Numbered from the stretch's first letter, positions 8,847 through 18,170 are shown. The stretch: 64,000 nt of DNA from Halobacteria archaeon HArc-gm2 (GCA_025517465.1 JAOPKE010000012.1:57451-121450), one strand, 5' to 3'. Notes: generated from the letters alone by a model not told the origin. Translations and numbers: made by a program.

Positions 8847-9893
8847 ATGACCGACTCAGACCGGCGCTGTCTGCTGTGTGGCGACCCCCAGCAACCGAGC
8901 GAGGCGATGGCCGAGTCCGCCAGCCGCCTCACCGACTACGGCGTCACGCTCGAACGGATGGACTGGCGGGGTGACGCCACCGGGGCCGAGTTCCGCGACG
9001 TCACGATGGACATGGAGTCGCGCGGCCCGAACGACTACGACGCGAGCGCCATCGCCGAGCGCCTCGACGGCGTCGAGTTCCTCGTCGTCCACAAGGCCCC
9101 GGTCTCCCGGGCGGTGTTCGAACGCGGCGACGACCTCGAGGTCGTCGCGGCCGCGCGAGGCGGCGTCGAGAACGTCGACCTCGAGGCCGCGCGCGACCAC
9201 GGCGTGACGGTGCTGCACGCGCCGGGGCGCAACGCCGACGCCGTCGCCGACTACGCCGTCGCGTTCGCGCTCGCGGCCCACCGGCGGATCCCCCACTTCG
9301 TCGAGACGACCGGACGAGGCGAGTGGGACCTCGCGTTCGACCCCGCCGGCCTCCCGCGGGACGTGACGAACCTCACCGTCGGTATCGTCGGTTTCGGCAA
9401 CGTCGGGCGCAACGTCGGGCGACGGTGGGCCGGCTTCGACCCCGACCTGCTCGTCTACGACCCCTTCGTCGACGACGAGACGGTCCGGGACCACGGGTGC
9501 GAGCCGGCGACGCTCGAGGAGTTGCTCGCGAACGCCGACGTGGTCACCCTCCACGCTCGACTCAGCGAGGACACCCATCACCTGCTCGACGCCGACGCGT
9601 TCGACGCGATGGGCGAGGACGCACTCCTGGTCAACACCGCCCGCGGCGGCCTGGTCGACACCGACGCGCTGGTCGCGGCGCTGGAGGCAGATTCCATCGG
9701 CGGCGCGGCCCTGGACGTCTTCGAGGCGGAACCGATCCCCGAGGGTCATCCCCTGCTGGCACTCGACGACGTGTTGCTCTCGCCGCACACGGCGGGGTCG
9801 ACGCGCGACGCCGTCTACAACGGCGCCCGGATCGTCGCCGACGACCTCGTGGCCATCGTCGAGGACCGGGACCCCGATCATCGGGTCGACTGA
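8847..9893 (+). CDS. D-isomer-specific 2-hydroxyacid dehydrogenase (SerA-like)
   Basis: 348 residues from ATG 8847; a TTG 12 nt upstream is possible but weaker. The cofactor domain has GIVGFGNVGRNVG and the acidic YDP that selects NAD. Catalytic blocks are NTARGGLVDTDAL (Arg), DVFEAEPIP (Glu) and SPHTAGST (His). There is no ACT domain, so it resembles catabolic phosphoglycerate/hydroxypyruvate/glyoxylate reductases more than regulated SerA. Third gene of the aldolase-kinase operon, 24 nt after the kinase stop, it could reduce or oxidise a 2-hydroxy acid made by that pathway. Its substrate is unknown. Confidence 0.9.
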   Translation: MTDSDRRCLLCGDPQQPSEAMAESASRLTDYGVTLERMDWRGDATGAEFRDVTMDMESRGPNDYDASAIAERLDGVEFLVVHKAPVSRAVFERGDDLEVVAAARGGVENVDLEAARDHGVTVLHAPGRNADAVADYAVAFALAAHRRIPHFVETTGRGEWDLAFDPAGLPRDVTNLTVGIVGFGNVGRNVGRRWAGFDPDLLVYDPFVDDETVRDHGCEPATLEELLANADVVTLHARLSEDTHHLLDADAFDAMGEDALLVNTARGGLVDTDALVAALEADSIGGAALDVFEAEPIPEGHPLLALDDVLLSPHTAGSTRDAVYNGARIVADDLVAIVEDRDPDHRVD

Positions 9894-9999
9894 CGCTCGC
9901 TCCGAACCGTCTCCCTCGAAGGCTCTCTCCGGAGTTAGCGACTCGAACGTTCCGGAACGGGGAGTGAGAGCGCTGGGGAACGGGAGTGGTTCATACGAC

Positions 10000-10758
10000 C
10001 TACGCGTGCGTGAGGTTGACCTCGATGACGTTGGCGACCCGGAGGATCCGCTCCGGGAGGTCCTCCTCGAACTCTCCGCCCCGGAGCCGGCTCTTGGGCC
10101 CCGAGACGCTGACCGCCGCGACGGCCTGCTCCTGTTCGTCCAGGATGGGGGCAGCGACACAGCGCATCCCCCTGACGCGCTCCTCGTCGTCGAACGCGTA
10201 GCCGCGCTCGGCGATCTGGTCCAGTTCGTCGAACAGCTCCGACTCGTCGGTGATGGTGTGTTCGGTGATCTGGGGGAGGCCATAGCGGTCGATGATGGCC
10301 TCGACCTCGCTCCGGGGCATGTGTGCCAGGATCGTCTTGCCCATCGCCGTCGTCTGGAGCGGGACCCGCATCCCGTCGTAGGTGTCGAGCTGGACCGCCT
10401 CCGAGCCGCGCGTCTTGTAGAGGAAGATGCCCTTCCCGTGTTCCTCGATCATGAGGTTCGTGTGCTCGCCGGTCTGTTCGGCCAGTTTGTCGAGTTCCTG
10501 CCGGGCGATGGAGTACACCCGGTGCCGGGACCGGGCCTGCTCGCCGATGCCGAGAAATCGCGTGCCGACGTAGTACTTGCCCTCTTTCTTGACGACGTAG
10601 GCCTCCTTCTCGAGGGTCCGCAGGTGGTCGTAGATCGTGCTCGTCGGTTTGTCGAGCCGCTCGGCGAGCGTCGAGACCCCGGCCCCCTCCAGTTCGCGGA
10701 GCGTGTTGATGATCCTGAAGGAGGTCTGTGCCGCCTTTATCGGGACGTCTTCCGCCAT
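10000..10758 (-). CDS. IclR-family transcriptional regulator (second of three)
   Basis: 252 residues from ATG 10758; actattat at 10779-10786 is a TATA-like box at the leaderless distance. The winged helix (VSTLAERLDKPTSTIYDHL) is followed by the effector domain with TTAMGKTILA, RGYAFDDEE and GMRCVAAPI. It is strikingly similar along its whole length to the IclR at 2689-3450, including the EVNLT tail, which suggests a recent duplication. It sits between the aldolase-kinase operon (convergent) and the LLM/dehydratase/ADH genes, whose mRNA runs in the same direction. It is therefore a candidate regulator of the rhamnonate-dehydratase cluster. Confidence 0.93.
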   Translation of the reverse strand: MAEDVPIKAAQTSFRIINTLRELEGAGVSTLAERLDKPTSTIYDHLRTLEKEAYVVKKEGKYYVGTRFLGIGEQARSRHRVYSIARQELDKLAEQTGEHTNLMIEEHGKGIFLYKTRGSEAVQLDTYDGMRVPLQTTAMGKTILAHMPRSEVEAIIDRYGLPQITEHTITDESELFDELDQIAERGYAFDDEERVRGMRCVAAPILDEQEQAVAAVSVSGPKSRLRGGEFEEDLPERILRVANVIEVNLTHA

Positions 10759-10858
10759 GGTCGTAACTCGTGGGGTGGACTATTATGCGTTGTGCCCGCA
10801 CGGGTGACGGACGTTGACCGGACGACGGGTCGAAGATCGAGCGGCCCCGGCCGGTCTC

Positions 10859-11902
10859 TCACCGGAACTGCGGCATCACCTCGTCGGCGAACAGCTCCAT
10901 CCCGCTCGTGTCCGGGAAGTCGATAAACCAGCCCTGGAACTTGGTGACGCCGGCCTCGATGCGGCGTTCGATGGCCTCGGCACACTCCTCGGGCGTCCCC
11001 ATGATGAAGTACTCCCTCGCGTCTTCCTCCGTCTCGATGGGCGCCTGGTCCTGGTACTCCTCTTCGAACTGGATCGGCGTCATCAGGTCCAGGAGTCGGT
11101 CGAACTTTGCCTCGTCGCGCGTGCAGATGACGTGGCCGTCCCAGGAGTACTCGATCTCGTCGGGGTCGCGGCCGACGGTCTCGCAGTGGTCCTCGATGAC
11201 ACCGATCTTGTGTTCCAGCGTCTCGACATCGCCGTTGAACACGTCCGTGTTCCACACGTCGGCGTGTTTGGCGACGAGTTTGAGCGTCACCTCCTCGCCC
11301 TGGCCTCCCACGAGAATCGGCGGATGCGGGTCCTGGACGGGACCGGGCTGGCAGTACGCGCCGTCGATCTGGTAGCGGTCGCCGTCGAAGCGCACGCCGT
11401 CACCCGTGCCGTCGTCGGCCCACATTTTCTTCATCAGTCGGATGGACTCGTCCAGCCGCATCAGGCGCTCGAAGCCGTCGCGGCACTCCCAGCCGTAGGC
11501 GTCGTACTCGGGCTCGTGCCAGCCGGCGCCGAGACCGAGTTCGAGGCGCCCGTCGGATATCACGTCCAGCGTCGCGGCCATCTTGGCGACCAGGGCCGGG
11601 TTGCGGTAGTCGTTACAGAGGACGAGCGAGCCGAGGTTCATCTCGTCGGTGAACCCCGCCATCGCCGAGAGCAGCGTCCAGCACTCGTACTCCGCGTGGT
11701 CCCGGCCGAGCATCAGGTGGTCGGGCGCCCACGCCGCGTCGAAGCCGAGTTCCTCCGCTTTCAGGATTCCCTCCTTCGTCGTCTCCCAGTCGAGCGCCTC
11801 GTACTGCGGTGTGTCCCGGTGGACCGGCTCGTCGTCGCCCTCGTCGGGCGCGCCGGCGAACACGGGCACGTTGTACTCGAAGCTGACGTCCGTCATGGTC
11901 AC
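10859..11902 (-). CDS. LLM-class flavin/F420-dependent oxidoreductase
   Basis: 347 residues from GTG 11902, whose codon overlaps the preceding gene's stop (GTGA); ATG 11896 is the alternative start. The bacterial luciferase-like TIM barrel is recognisable: WAPDHLMLG, LGSLVLCNDYRNPALVAK, ISDGRLELGLGAGWHEPEY and PPILVGGQGE. This superfamily includes F420-dependent glucose-6-phosphate dehydrogenase and other F420 or FMN enzymes. Coupling to an RhmD-like sugar-acid dehydratase suggests a role in sugar oxidation, perhaps as an F420-dependent sugar dehydrogenase. No described rhamnose or uronate pathway uses such an enzyme, so function is inferred only. Confidence 0.88.
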   Translation of the reverse strand: MTMTDVSFEYNVPVFAGAPDEGDDEPVHRDTPQYEALDWETTKEGILKAEELGFDAAWAPDHLMLGRDHAEYECWTLLSAMAGFTDEMNLGSLVLCNDYRNPALVAKMAATLDVISDGRLELGLGAGWHEPEYDAYGWECRDGFERLMRLDESIRLMKKMWADDGTGDGVRFDGDRYQIDGAYCQPGPVQDPHPPILVGGQGEEVTLKLVAKHADVWNTDVFNGDVETLEHKIGVIEDHCETVGRDPDEIEYSWDGHVICTRDEAKFDRLLDLMTPIQFEEEYQDQAPIETEEDAREYFIMGTPEECAEAIERRIEAGVTKFQGWFIDFPDTSGMELFADEVMPQFR

Positions 11903-13104
11903 TCCACCACGAAGTGCTCAAGGGACTCGCGGTTCAGCTGGGTGCTGACGCCGGGTTCGTCGGGCAGCGGGATCGACCCGTCCTCGGGCGACGGCGGGTT
12001 CTCGAAGACCGCGTCGGCGTAGGTCGACTCCTGGGCCGCCTGGCGCTCCTCGAACCACTCGGGGGTCGGGAAGTACTCCGCCATCGGCATGTTCGTGTGG
12101 CCCGCGATGGCGTGGAGCGTCGGGTTCGTACCGGCGTGAGGGATTACGGGCACGTCGTGGACCTCGGCCACGTCCGCGACCTTCTGCATCTCCGTGATGC
12201 CGCCGACGCGGCCGACGTCGGGCTGGAGGATGTCGACGGCGCCCGCCTCGAGGAGGTCCTCGTGGCCCCAGCGGGTGAACTCGTGTTCGCCGCCGGAGAT
12301 AGGCATCGGCGCGGCCTCGCGGACCTCGGCGTAGCCGGAGATATCGTCGGCGATGACCGGCTCCTCGACCCACGCCATGTCGTGCTTCGCGAGGCGCTGG
12401 GTCATCTTCTTTGCGTACTTCACCGACCAGCCCATGTACGCGTCGCCAGCGACGTCGATGTCGTCACCGACGGCGTCGCGGACCGTCGCGACGATCTCCT
12501 CGTTCTTCTTCATGCCCGAGCGACCGTCCTCGGGGCCGTGGAGGAAGCGGAGCTTCATCGCGTCGAAGCCCGCCTCGACGTACTGGATCGCCTCGCGCTC
12601 TAGCTTCTCCATGTCGACGGGGTGGAGGTTCGAGGCGTACGCGGGGATCTCGTCTTTCGTGGGACCGCCGAGCAGCTCGTACACCGGCTTGCCGGCCTCC
12701 TTGCCGGCGATGTCCCACAGCGCCTGGTCGACCGCGCTGATCGCCATGACGGCGACGCCCTTCCGACCGAACGGGAGCGTCGCGCGGTACATCTGCTCCC
12801 AGAGCAACTCGCGCCGGCCGGGGTCTTCGCCCGTCACGATCTTCGAGAGCGTCTCCTCGACGACGGTGGCGATGGCGCCGGTGCCCCAGTTGGCGACGCC
12901 GACGCCGGTGATGCCGGCGTCCGTCTCGACCTCGACGACGACGTCGCCCACCGGCCCCATCCACTTGCGGCGGGCCTGCGGGTTCTCGCCGTCGACGTTG
13001 CGGTACTCGTCGTACCGCGACATGATCGTGACGAGGGGGAACTCGACGAACTCGCCCCACGATTCGTTGCTGATCTTGGTGGCTGAAACGGCTGTGATTT
13101 CCAT
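11899..13104 (-). CDS. Enolase-superfamily sugar-acid dehydratase, RhmD (L-rhamnonate dehydratase)-like
   Basis: 401 residues from ATG 13104. The N-terminal capping domain contains MSRYDEYRN, as in L-rhamnonate dehydratases. The barrel has DQALWDIAGKEAGKPVYELLGG, metal-ligand blocks VAGDAYMGW, WVEEPV and SGGEHEF, the catalytic histidine in VIPHAGTNP, and the typical end LPDEPGVSTQLN. E. coli RhmD shows the same string of blocks, so removal of water from L-rhamnonate (or a related 6-deoxy/hexonate) to a 2-keto-3-deoxy acid is likely. It is first in an operon with the LLM oxidoreductase. The alpha-L-rhamnosidase lies 1.6 kb away, which supports the substrate assignment. Confidence 0.87.
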   Translation of the reverse strand: MEITAVSATKISNESWGEFVEFPLVTIMSRYDEYRNVDGENPQARRKWMGPVGDVVVEVETDAGITGVGVANWGTGAIATVVEETLSKIVTGEDPGRRELLWEQMYRATLPFGRKGVAVMAISAVDQALWDIAGKEAGKPVYELLGGPTKDEIPAYASNLHPVDMEKLEREAIQYVEAGFDAMKLRFLHGPEDGRSGMKKNEEIVATVRDAVGDDIDVAGDAYMGWSVKYAKKMTQRLAKHDMAWVEEPVIADDISGYAEVREAAPMPISGGEHEFTRWGHEDLLEAGAVDILQPDVGRVGGITEMQKVADVAEVHDVPVIPHAGTNPTLHAIAGHTNMPMAEYFPTPEWFEERQAAQESTYADAVFENPPSPEDGSIPLPDEPGVSTQLNRESLEHFVVE

Positions 13105-13211
13105 GGGAGTCTCTGGGTGCGAACCCGTATAGGCAAACAGGCGGCGAACAGGGTCTTAAATTTTTGCGAGTCCCCCTCGCGCGCTATCGGATAGAGAGAC
13201 GATCACCGCTC

Positions 13212-14246
13212 TCACTCGTCTGCGAAGGTGAACACGGGCTTGCACGTCTCGGAAGCGAGGAACGCCCGGAACGCGTCTTCGGGGTCGTCGACGTCGTAGG
13301 ACCGGTCGACGATGGCGCCGACGTCCACCGCGCCCCGTTCCATCAACCGGAGGGCCTGCTCGAAGTTCCGCCACTTCGACCCGTAGGAACTGTCGACGTC
13401 GATCTCCCCCCTGACGACCGGTGCCATGAACAGGTCGCTCGACTCGTTGGGGATGCCGACCATCACGACCTGGCCGCCCTTTCGGACGTGCTCGATGCCC
13501 TCCTCGACGCCGCTCCGGTGGCCGGTCGCGTCGAAGACGACGTCGAAGCCGACGCCGTCGGTGACCGCGTCAGTGACGTCCGCCAGGTCCCGGTCCTGGA
13601 CGTTCACGGTGTCGATACTCTGGTCTTCGAGGAGCGGCAGGCGATAGGCCGTGTCCTTCTCGAGGCCGGAGACGACGACGTTGGCCCCCAGGGAGTCGGC
13701 GACGACGGCGGTGAGCACGCCGATGGGGCCCGGCCCCTCGACGAGGACGTTGTCGCCCGGCGTCGTGACGGACCGGTCGAGCACGGCGCGCGCGGCGATA
13801 CTCGTCGGTTCGGTTATCGCGGCGTCCGTGAGCGGCACGTCCTCGGGGACGGCGTGGAGGTGGCGCTGGTCCACGACCGTGTAGTCGGTGTAGGCGCCGT
13901 CCGTGTGCATCCCGGTAATGGAGAAGTTCTGGCAGACGTTCTCCTGGCCGTTGTTGCACTGGAAGCACTCCCCGCAGTGGTGGATCGGTTCCTCGACGAC
14001 CTTCTGCCCGACGGCGTACTGGTCGACGCCGTCGCCGACCGCGACGACGCGCCCCGAGTACTCGTGGCCCATGACCCGGGGAAGCGGTATCCACTCGTAC
14101 CCACCGTCGTACTTGTACGCGTGCGCGTCGCTGCCACAGAGCCCGGCCGTGTGGACCTCCACGAGCACCTCGTTCTCCCCAGGGGTCGGTTGCTCCCGCT
14201 CCTGTACCTCGATTTCCTCGGGTCCCGTCTGGACTATTGCCTTCAT
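13212..14246 (-). CDS. Zinc-dependent MDR alcohol/sugar-alcohol dehydrogenase (paralogue)
   Basis: 344 residues from ATG 14246. Catalytic zinc ligands are C37 (GLCGSD) and H61/E62 (GHEYSG); structural zinc cysteines are C91, C94, C97 and C105; the Rossmann loop is GPGPIG. It shares long blocks with the enzyme at 446-1489 (EPTSIAARAV, VEGPGPIG, DVVFDATGH, VRKGGQ, CKPVF). Located 107 nt upstream of the RhmD-like gene on the same strand, it is probably part of the same catabolic unit. It may oxidise the free sugar, a keto-deoxy acid or lactaldehyde-type product. The substrate is not decidable from sequence. Confidence 0.93.
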   Translation of the reverse strand: MKAIVQTGPEEIEVQEREQPTPGENEVLVEVHTAGLCGSDAHAYKYDGGYEWIPLPRVMGHEYSGRVVAVGDGVDQYAVGQKVVEEPIHHCGECFQCNNGQENVCQNFSITGMHTDGAYTDYTVVDQRHLHAVPEDVPLTDAAITEPTSIAARAVLDRSVTTPGDNVLVEGPGPIGVLTAVVADSLGANVVVSGLEKDTAYRLPLLEDQSIDTVNVQDRDLADVTDAVTDGVGFDVVFDATGHRSGVEEGIEHVRKGGQVVMVGIPNESSDLFMAPVVRGEIDVDSSYGSKWRNFEQALRLMERGAVDVGAIVDRSYDVDDPEDAFRAFLASETCKPVFTFADE

Positions 14247-14726
14247 CTCTAGCGGAGCCTCAAACTATCTGAGTCAGTGAATGCTTGTTTACATCCTCTC
14301 ATAAGTCTTTGGCCGGATATCGGGAGAAGACGGGGTGATGGGGCCGCGGTCGCGGCGTCTGCGACGATGGCGGACGGTAGTTGGTATCGGCAGATCGGGG
14401 TCAGCGACGCGAGAGAGGTCGGAAAGAGTGTCTCGGGGCGCTTCCAGCCGGAATAACAGACATAGATCTGTTAGATCCAGTTTCCGACATCGTCGGATTT
14501 TCGGACCGAGTGGCGTCGGCGATGGCGGTTCCCCGTTGGAGCGGCGCCGGTCGCGACTGGGTCGACTTCGCCACCGCCGGGAGGACTGGCCCACGAGCGG
14601 CTTCACCAGGAAACGCGCCTCCGGGCTGGTCCCGATACCCGAGACAAACGCCAGGGTCAGCGCGGCGAAAAAAGGACGGAACAGGGGCGGAATCGGTGCG
14701 CCTCCTCGACTGCGAGACCGATCCGC
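14247..14726. other. Intergenic region upstream of ADH, with an inverted repeat
   Basis: 480 bp between the ADH start and the end of the rhamnosidase gene. The first 50 bp hold the ADH promoter (AT-rich, caaactatct and gtttaca nearby). An inverted repeat AACAGA-N6-TCTGTT lies at 14455-14472. No protein with a recognisable family is encoded. Confidence 0.45.
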
Positions 14727-17700
14727 CTATTCGACGGCGAAGCCGTATTCGCCGGACCCGACGACGACGACGAGTTCGTCGCCGTCGCGTTCCACCGAGC
14801 GGACGCCGTCAGGGGCGCCCTCCGTCAGCGGAACGCCGCCCTCGGAGACCGACGCATCAGCGCCGGCCGGGAGTCGGACCGTCGCCCGACCGTTCCACGG
14901 GACCGTGACGGAGAGTTCGTACCCGCCGTCGCCCTCGCGCTCCCACTCGACGGCCAGTTCGCCGTTCCGGGTGTCGAGGGTCGCCGAGACCCACTCGAGA
15001 TCGTCGACGAGCGAGGGGGCGACCGTCACGTGGTCGGTCACCGGTCGGTCGCCGATGCGGATGCCGGCGAGCACCTCGTAGAAGAACTCGGAGACGTGGG
15101 TGAACGGCGAGTGGTTGAACGAGTTCATGCCGTCCCCGACGCGGCCGTCCGAATCCCAGCGTTCCCACATCGTCGTCGCGCCGTTGCGAACCATGTACAC
15201 CCAGCCAGGCTGTTCCGGCTGGCTGACGACCTCGTAGGCCAGGTCGGCGTAGCCGTGGTCGGCGAGCGTGTGGATCAGGGGTCGCGTCCCGAGGAAGCCG
15301 GTCTTCAGTTTCCCGCCGTCGGCGCGGACCTTCTCGGCGAGGTTCGCGGCGACGTCGTCGACGTGTTCGTCTGGCACCAGCCCGAGGAACAGCGGGACGG
15401 AGTAGGAAGACTGGGTCCCGGGGCCGTAGGAGCCCGCCTCGGCGTCGAAGTAGCGGTCGTTGAACGCGGCTGCGACGTGCTCGGCGCGCTCACGGTAGGC
15501 GGCCGCGTCCGTCTCGTTGTCGAGGACGACCGCTACCTTCGCGAAGGTGTCGACGACCTGGTAGAGAAACGCGGTGTTGAACAGGTGGTGGGGTAGCCCG
15601 CGGCGCCCGTCCGCGTTCTCGAAGGTCAGCCAGTCGCCGAACTTGCCGTAGTCGTCCGGGAGGATGCCGTCCTCGGCGTTCTCGTACCAGTAGTCGACGT
15701 ACGCGCGCATCCCCTCGTACTGCTCGCGCAGGATCCCTTCGTCGCCGTCGTGGCGGTAGAGGTACCAGGGAACCACGACGCGCGTGATAGACCAGGTGGG
15801 GTCGGCGGGGTCCTCGGTGGCCTTGTTCGGGATGACGTCGGGGACGTAGCCCATGTCCGAGGCGACGTCGTCGTGGTCCCGGGCCCACTTCTCGTCGAAG
15901 CGGACGCCGTCGTAGTTGAACAGCAGCGACCGGGTGGAGATGTGGCCGTCGCCGGTCCAGCCGAAGCGCTCGTCGCGCTGCGGGCAGTCCTCGGGGATGG
16001 AGTGGGTGTTGCCGCGCAGCCCCCAGACGGCGTTGTGCTGGAGCTGGTTGAGCTCCTCGTTCGAGCAGGCGAACTCCCCGCGACGGTCCATCGCCGTGTG
16101 GACCGCCTTTGCCGTCACGTCCGCCGGGTCGAGCTGGCCGGGGTAGCCCGTGACCTGCGCGTATCGGAAGCCGTGGTAGGTGAAGCGTGGTTCGTACGTC
16201 TCGCTGTCCGCGCCGCGGGCGACGTAGGTGTCGGTGGCGTCGGCCGACCGGAGGTCGATGGTGGAGAGGTCACCGTCCTCGGTGAGCGCCTCGGCGTGGC
16301 GTATCGTGACCTCGTCGCCGGCGTCCGGGTCGTCTATCGTCAGTTCGACCCAGCCGGTGAGGTTCTGGCCGAAGTCGAGGATCGGTCCGTCCTGGCGGTC
16401 GTGGACTTCCTCGACGTCGAAGCTGTCGACGACGCGCATCGGTTCGATGCGCTCGGGCCGGAGGGCCCCGCCGGGGGCGTCGACGACGGTCGCGGTCGCC
16501 CACGAGGAGGCGTCGAAGCCCGGCGAACTCCAGCCGTCTGCCTCCTGCCGCGCGTCGTAGGTCTCGCCGTCGTAGATGTCGTTCTCGAGCAGCGGGCTCT
16601 CCGTCGCCTGCCAGTCGGCGTTGGTCGCGATGCGGCGCGTCGTCCCGTCCTCGAACTCCACGGTAAGCATCGCACGTGCCCGCGGAGAGCCGTCGCTCAC
16701 CCAGTAGGAACTGCTCTTGGCGAACCAGCCGCGACCGAGCCACAGCCCCACGGCGTTCTGTCCCGCCTCGAGTCGGTCGGTCAGGTCGTGGCTCGTGTAG
16801 AGGACGCGCTTCTCGTAGTCCGTCCACGCCGGGTCGAGCTTCCGGTCGCCGACCCGGTCGCCGTTCACGTACAGTTCGCCGTAGCCGACGGCGGCGACGT
16901 GGAGCCGCGCCGACCGGACGGACGCCTCGAGGTCGAACTCGGTCCGAAGCAGCGGCGAACTGGAGCCGGCCCGGGACGCCGTGTGGCCGTTCACGAGCTG
17001 TTCGCGCCCCCAGGTGTCCGTCTCGACCGACGAGGACGAGTCGACGGAGCCGTCGGTCGCGAGTTCGACGCCGGCCGAGTCCTCGACGGAGAGCGCGGCG
17101 AGCGCGAAGCACTGCCACGCGCTGGCGCGTGCGACGCGCCGACTCCCGTCGGGAGCGTCTGACCCGTCCCACGTCGACGGTGTGACCTCGAACAGGTCGG
17201 TCGCCGTGACCCGGACGTACCGGCCGCTGACGTCGACGTCGTGCGTCTGGACCGGGACGTCGTCGTCCGTCGGGACGCCGTCCTGGGTCTCGTCGTCGTC
17301 CGCCTCGAACTCGACGTCGGCGACGACCGTCGCGTTCCCGAAGCCGGGGTCCTCGGCCACCTCGACGCGGTAGGCCCCGGGGAAGCCGAACCCCTCGAGG
17401 GGGTTCTCGTCCCAGGAGATGGTGACGACGCTGTCGTCCGGCGTCCGGACGACGTCGACCGGTTCGGCGCCGTGGAGCGTGACGGTCGAGACGTCCCGGG
17501 TCTCGCCCAGGTCCACCTGGACCCACTCCTCGGCGTCCTCTTCGGGCCGGCGCCACTGGCTCCGCCAGCCGTTCGTGTCCCCCTCGCCGGGCTGGTTGGC
17601 GATCCAGTCGCCCCGCCAGCTCTCGGGGTCCAGCGCCGTCGCGAACCGGGCCGGCGCCGCCCAGTCGGTCTCCTCGTCACCGTTCCAGACCTTCACCGAC

Positions 17701-17993
17701 CAGTAGTAGGACTCGTTCGACCCCAGGGACGGCCCGTCGTAGTCGACGTTCGTCGAGCGGGTCGCGTCGACGCGACCGGAGTCCCACATGGTTCCGTCGC
17801 CGTCGGCGACCGCGTCCCGGTCGCGACCGACGACGAGTCGATAGGCGGTCTGTTCGGCCCCGCGCTCCCCGGCCTCGACACGCCAGGAGAACCGGGGCGA
17901 CCCAGTCGGGTCGACGTTCTCGGGCGCGTCTTCGTACTCGACGCGGAGATCTGTCGGTCGGCGGTGGGGCTCCTCCCCGGATGATGCAGCCAT
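14727..17993 (-). CDS. GH78 alpha-L-rhamnosidase
   Basis: 1088 residues from ATG 17993 (TATA-like box at 18017-18024). The N-terminal region has a fibronectin-like GH78 domain (TDLRVEYEDAPENVDP, SPRFSWRVEA) and a discoidin-like insert around residues 125-280 (EWVQVDLGETRDVSTVTL). The family's LYVNGDRVGDRKLDPAWTDY block, the (alpha/alpha)6 barrel motif PQRDERFGWTGD near residue 675 with the general acid, and TTMWERWD near 943 with the likely base glutamate follow. It releases terminal L-rhamnose from rhamnosides or rhamnogalacturonan fragments. No signal peptide is visible, so it acts in the cytoplasm on imported oligomers. It is transcribed toward the rhamnonate dehydratase cluster. Confidence 0.95.
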   Translation of the reverse strand: MAASSGEEPHRRPTDLRVEYEDAPENVDPTGSPRFSWRVEAGERGAEQTAYRLVVGRDRDAVADGDGTMWDSGRVDATRSTNVDYDGPSLGSNESYYWSVKVWNGDEETDWAAPARFATALDPESWRGDWIANQPGEGDTNGWRSQWRRPEEDAEEWVQVDLGETRDVSTVTLHGAEPVDVVRTPDDSVVTISWDENPLEGFGFPGAYRVEVAEDPGFGNATVVADVEFEADDDETQDGVPTDDDVPVQTHDVDVSGRYVRVTATDLFEVTPSTWDGSDAPDGSRRVARASAWQCFALAALSVEDSAGVELATDGSVDSSSSVETDTWGREQLVNGHTASRAGSSSPLLRTEFDLEASVRSARLHVAAVGYGELYVNGDRVGDRKLDPAWTDYEKRVLYTSHDLTDRLEAGQNAVGLWLGRGWFAKSSSYWVSDGSPRARAMLTVEFEDGTTRRIATNADWQATESPLLENDIYDGETYDARQEADGWSSPGFDASSWATATVVDAPGGALRPERIEPMRVVDSFDVEEVHDRQDGPILDFGQNLTGWVELTIDDPDAGDEVTIRHAEALTEDGDLSTIDLRSADATDTYVARGADSETYEPRFTYHGFRYAQVTGYPGQLDPADVTAKAVHTAMDRRGEFACSNEELNQLQHNAVWGLRGNTHSIPEDCPQRDERFGWTGDGHISTRSLLFNYDGVRFDEKWARDHDDVASDMGYVPDVIPNKATEDPADPTWSITRVVVPWYLYRHDGDEGILREQYEGMRAYVDYWYENAEDGILPDDYGKFGDWLTFENADGRRGLPHHLFNTAFLYQVVDTFAKVAVVLDNETDAAAYRERAEHVAAAFNDRYFDAEAGSYGPGTQSSYSVPLFLGLVPDEHVDDVAANLAEKVRADGGKLKTGFLGTRPLIHTLADHGYADLAYEVVSQPEQPGWVYMVRNGATTMWERWDSDGRVGDGMNSFNHSPFTHVSEFFYEVLAGIRIGDRPVTDHVTVAPSLVDDLEWVSATLDTRNGELAVEWEREGDGGYELSVTVPWNGRATVRLPAGADASVSEGGVPLTEGAPDGVRSVERDGDELVVVVGSGEYGFAVE

Positions 17994-18016
17994 GGATCCG
18001 AACTCAGCAGGCGGCG

Positions 18017-18024
18017 AAGTAAAC
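18017..18024 (-). promoter_or_regulatory. TATA-type box of the GH78 gene
   Basis: On the minus strand gtttactt lies 24-31 nt before ATG 17993. It is divergent from the GH4 promoter 150 bp away, so the two glycosidase genes share one control region of about 210 bp. Confidence 0.5.
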
Positions 18025-18170
18025 CTTTGGTCGCCGAACGTGACCCGCCGCTCGGCCCGTCCCGGCCGATGGCGAACGCGCCTGCACACGCACGAGAGAA
18101 CCTACCCGGTGGCAGCCACCAGGGGCTGCGCTCGACCGGGACGCTCGCTCCGGACGTCCGGATGGCGTGA

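Noticed and set aside
15750..17162. 470-codon plus-strand open frame inside the GH78 gene
   Set aside because: Shadow of the rhamnosidase gene; no recognisable motif, no promoter.
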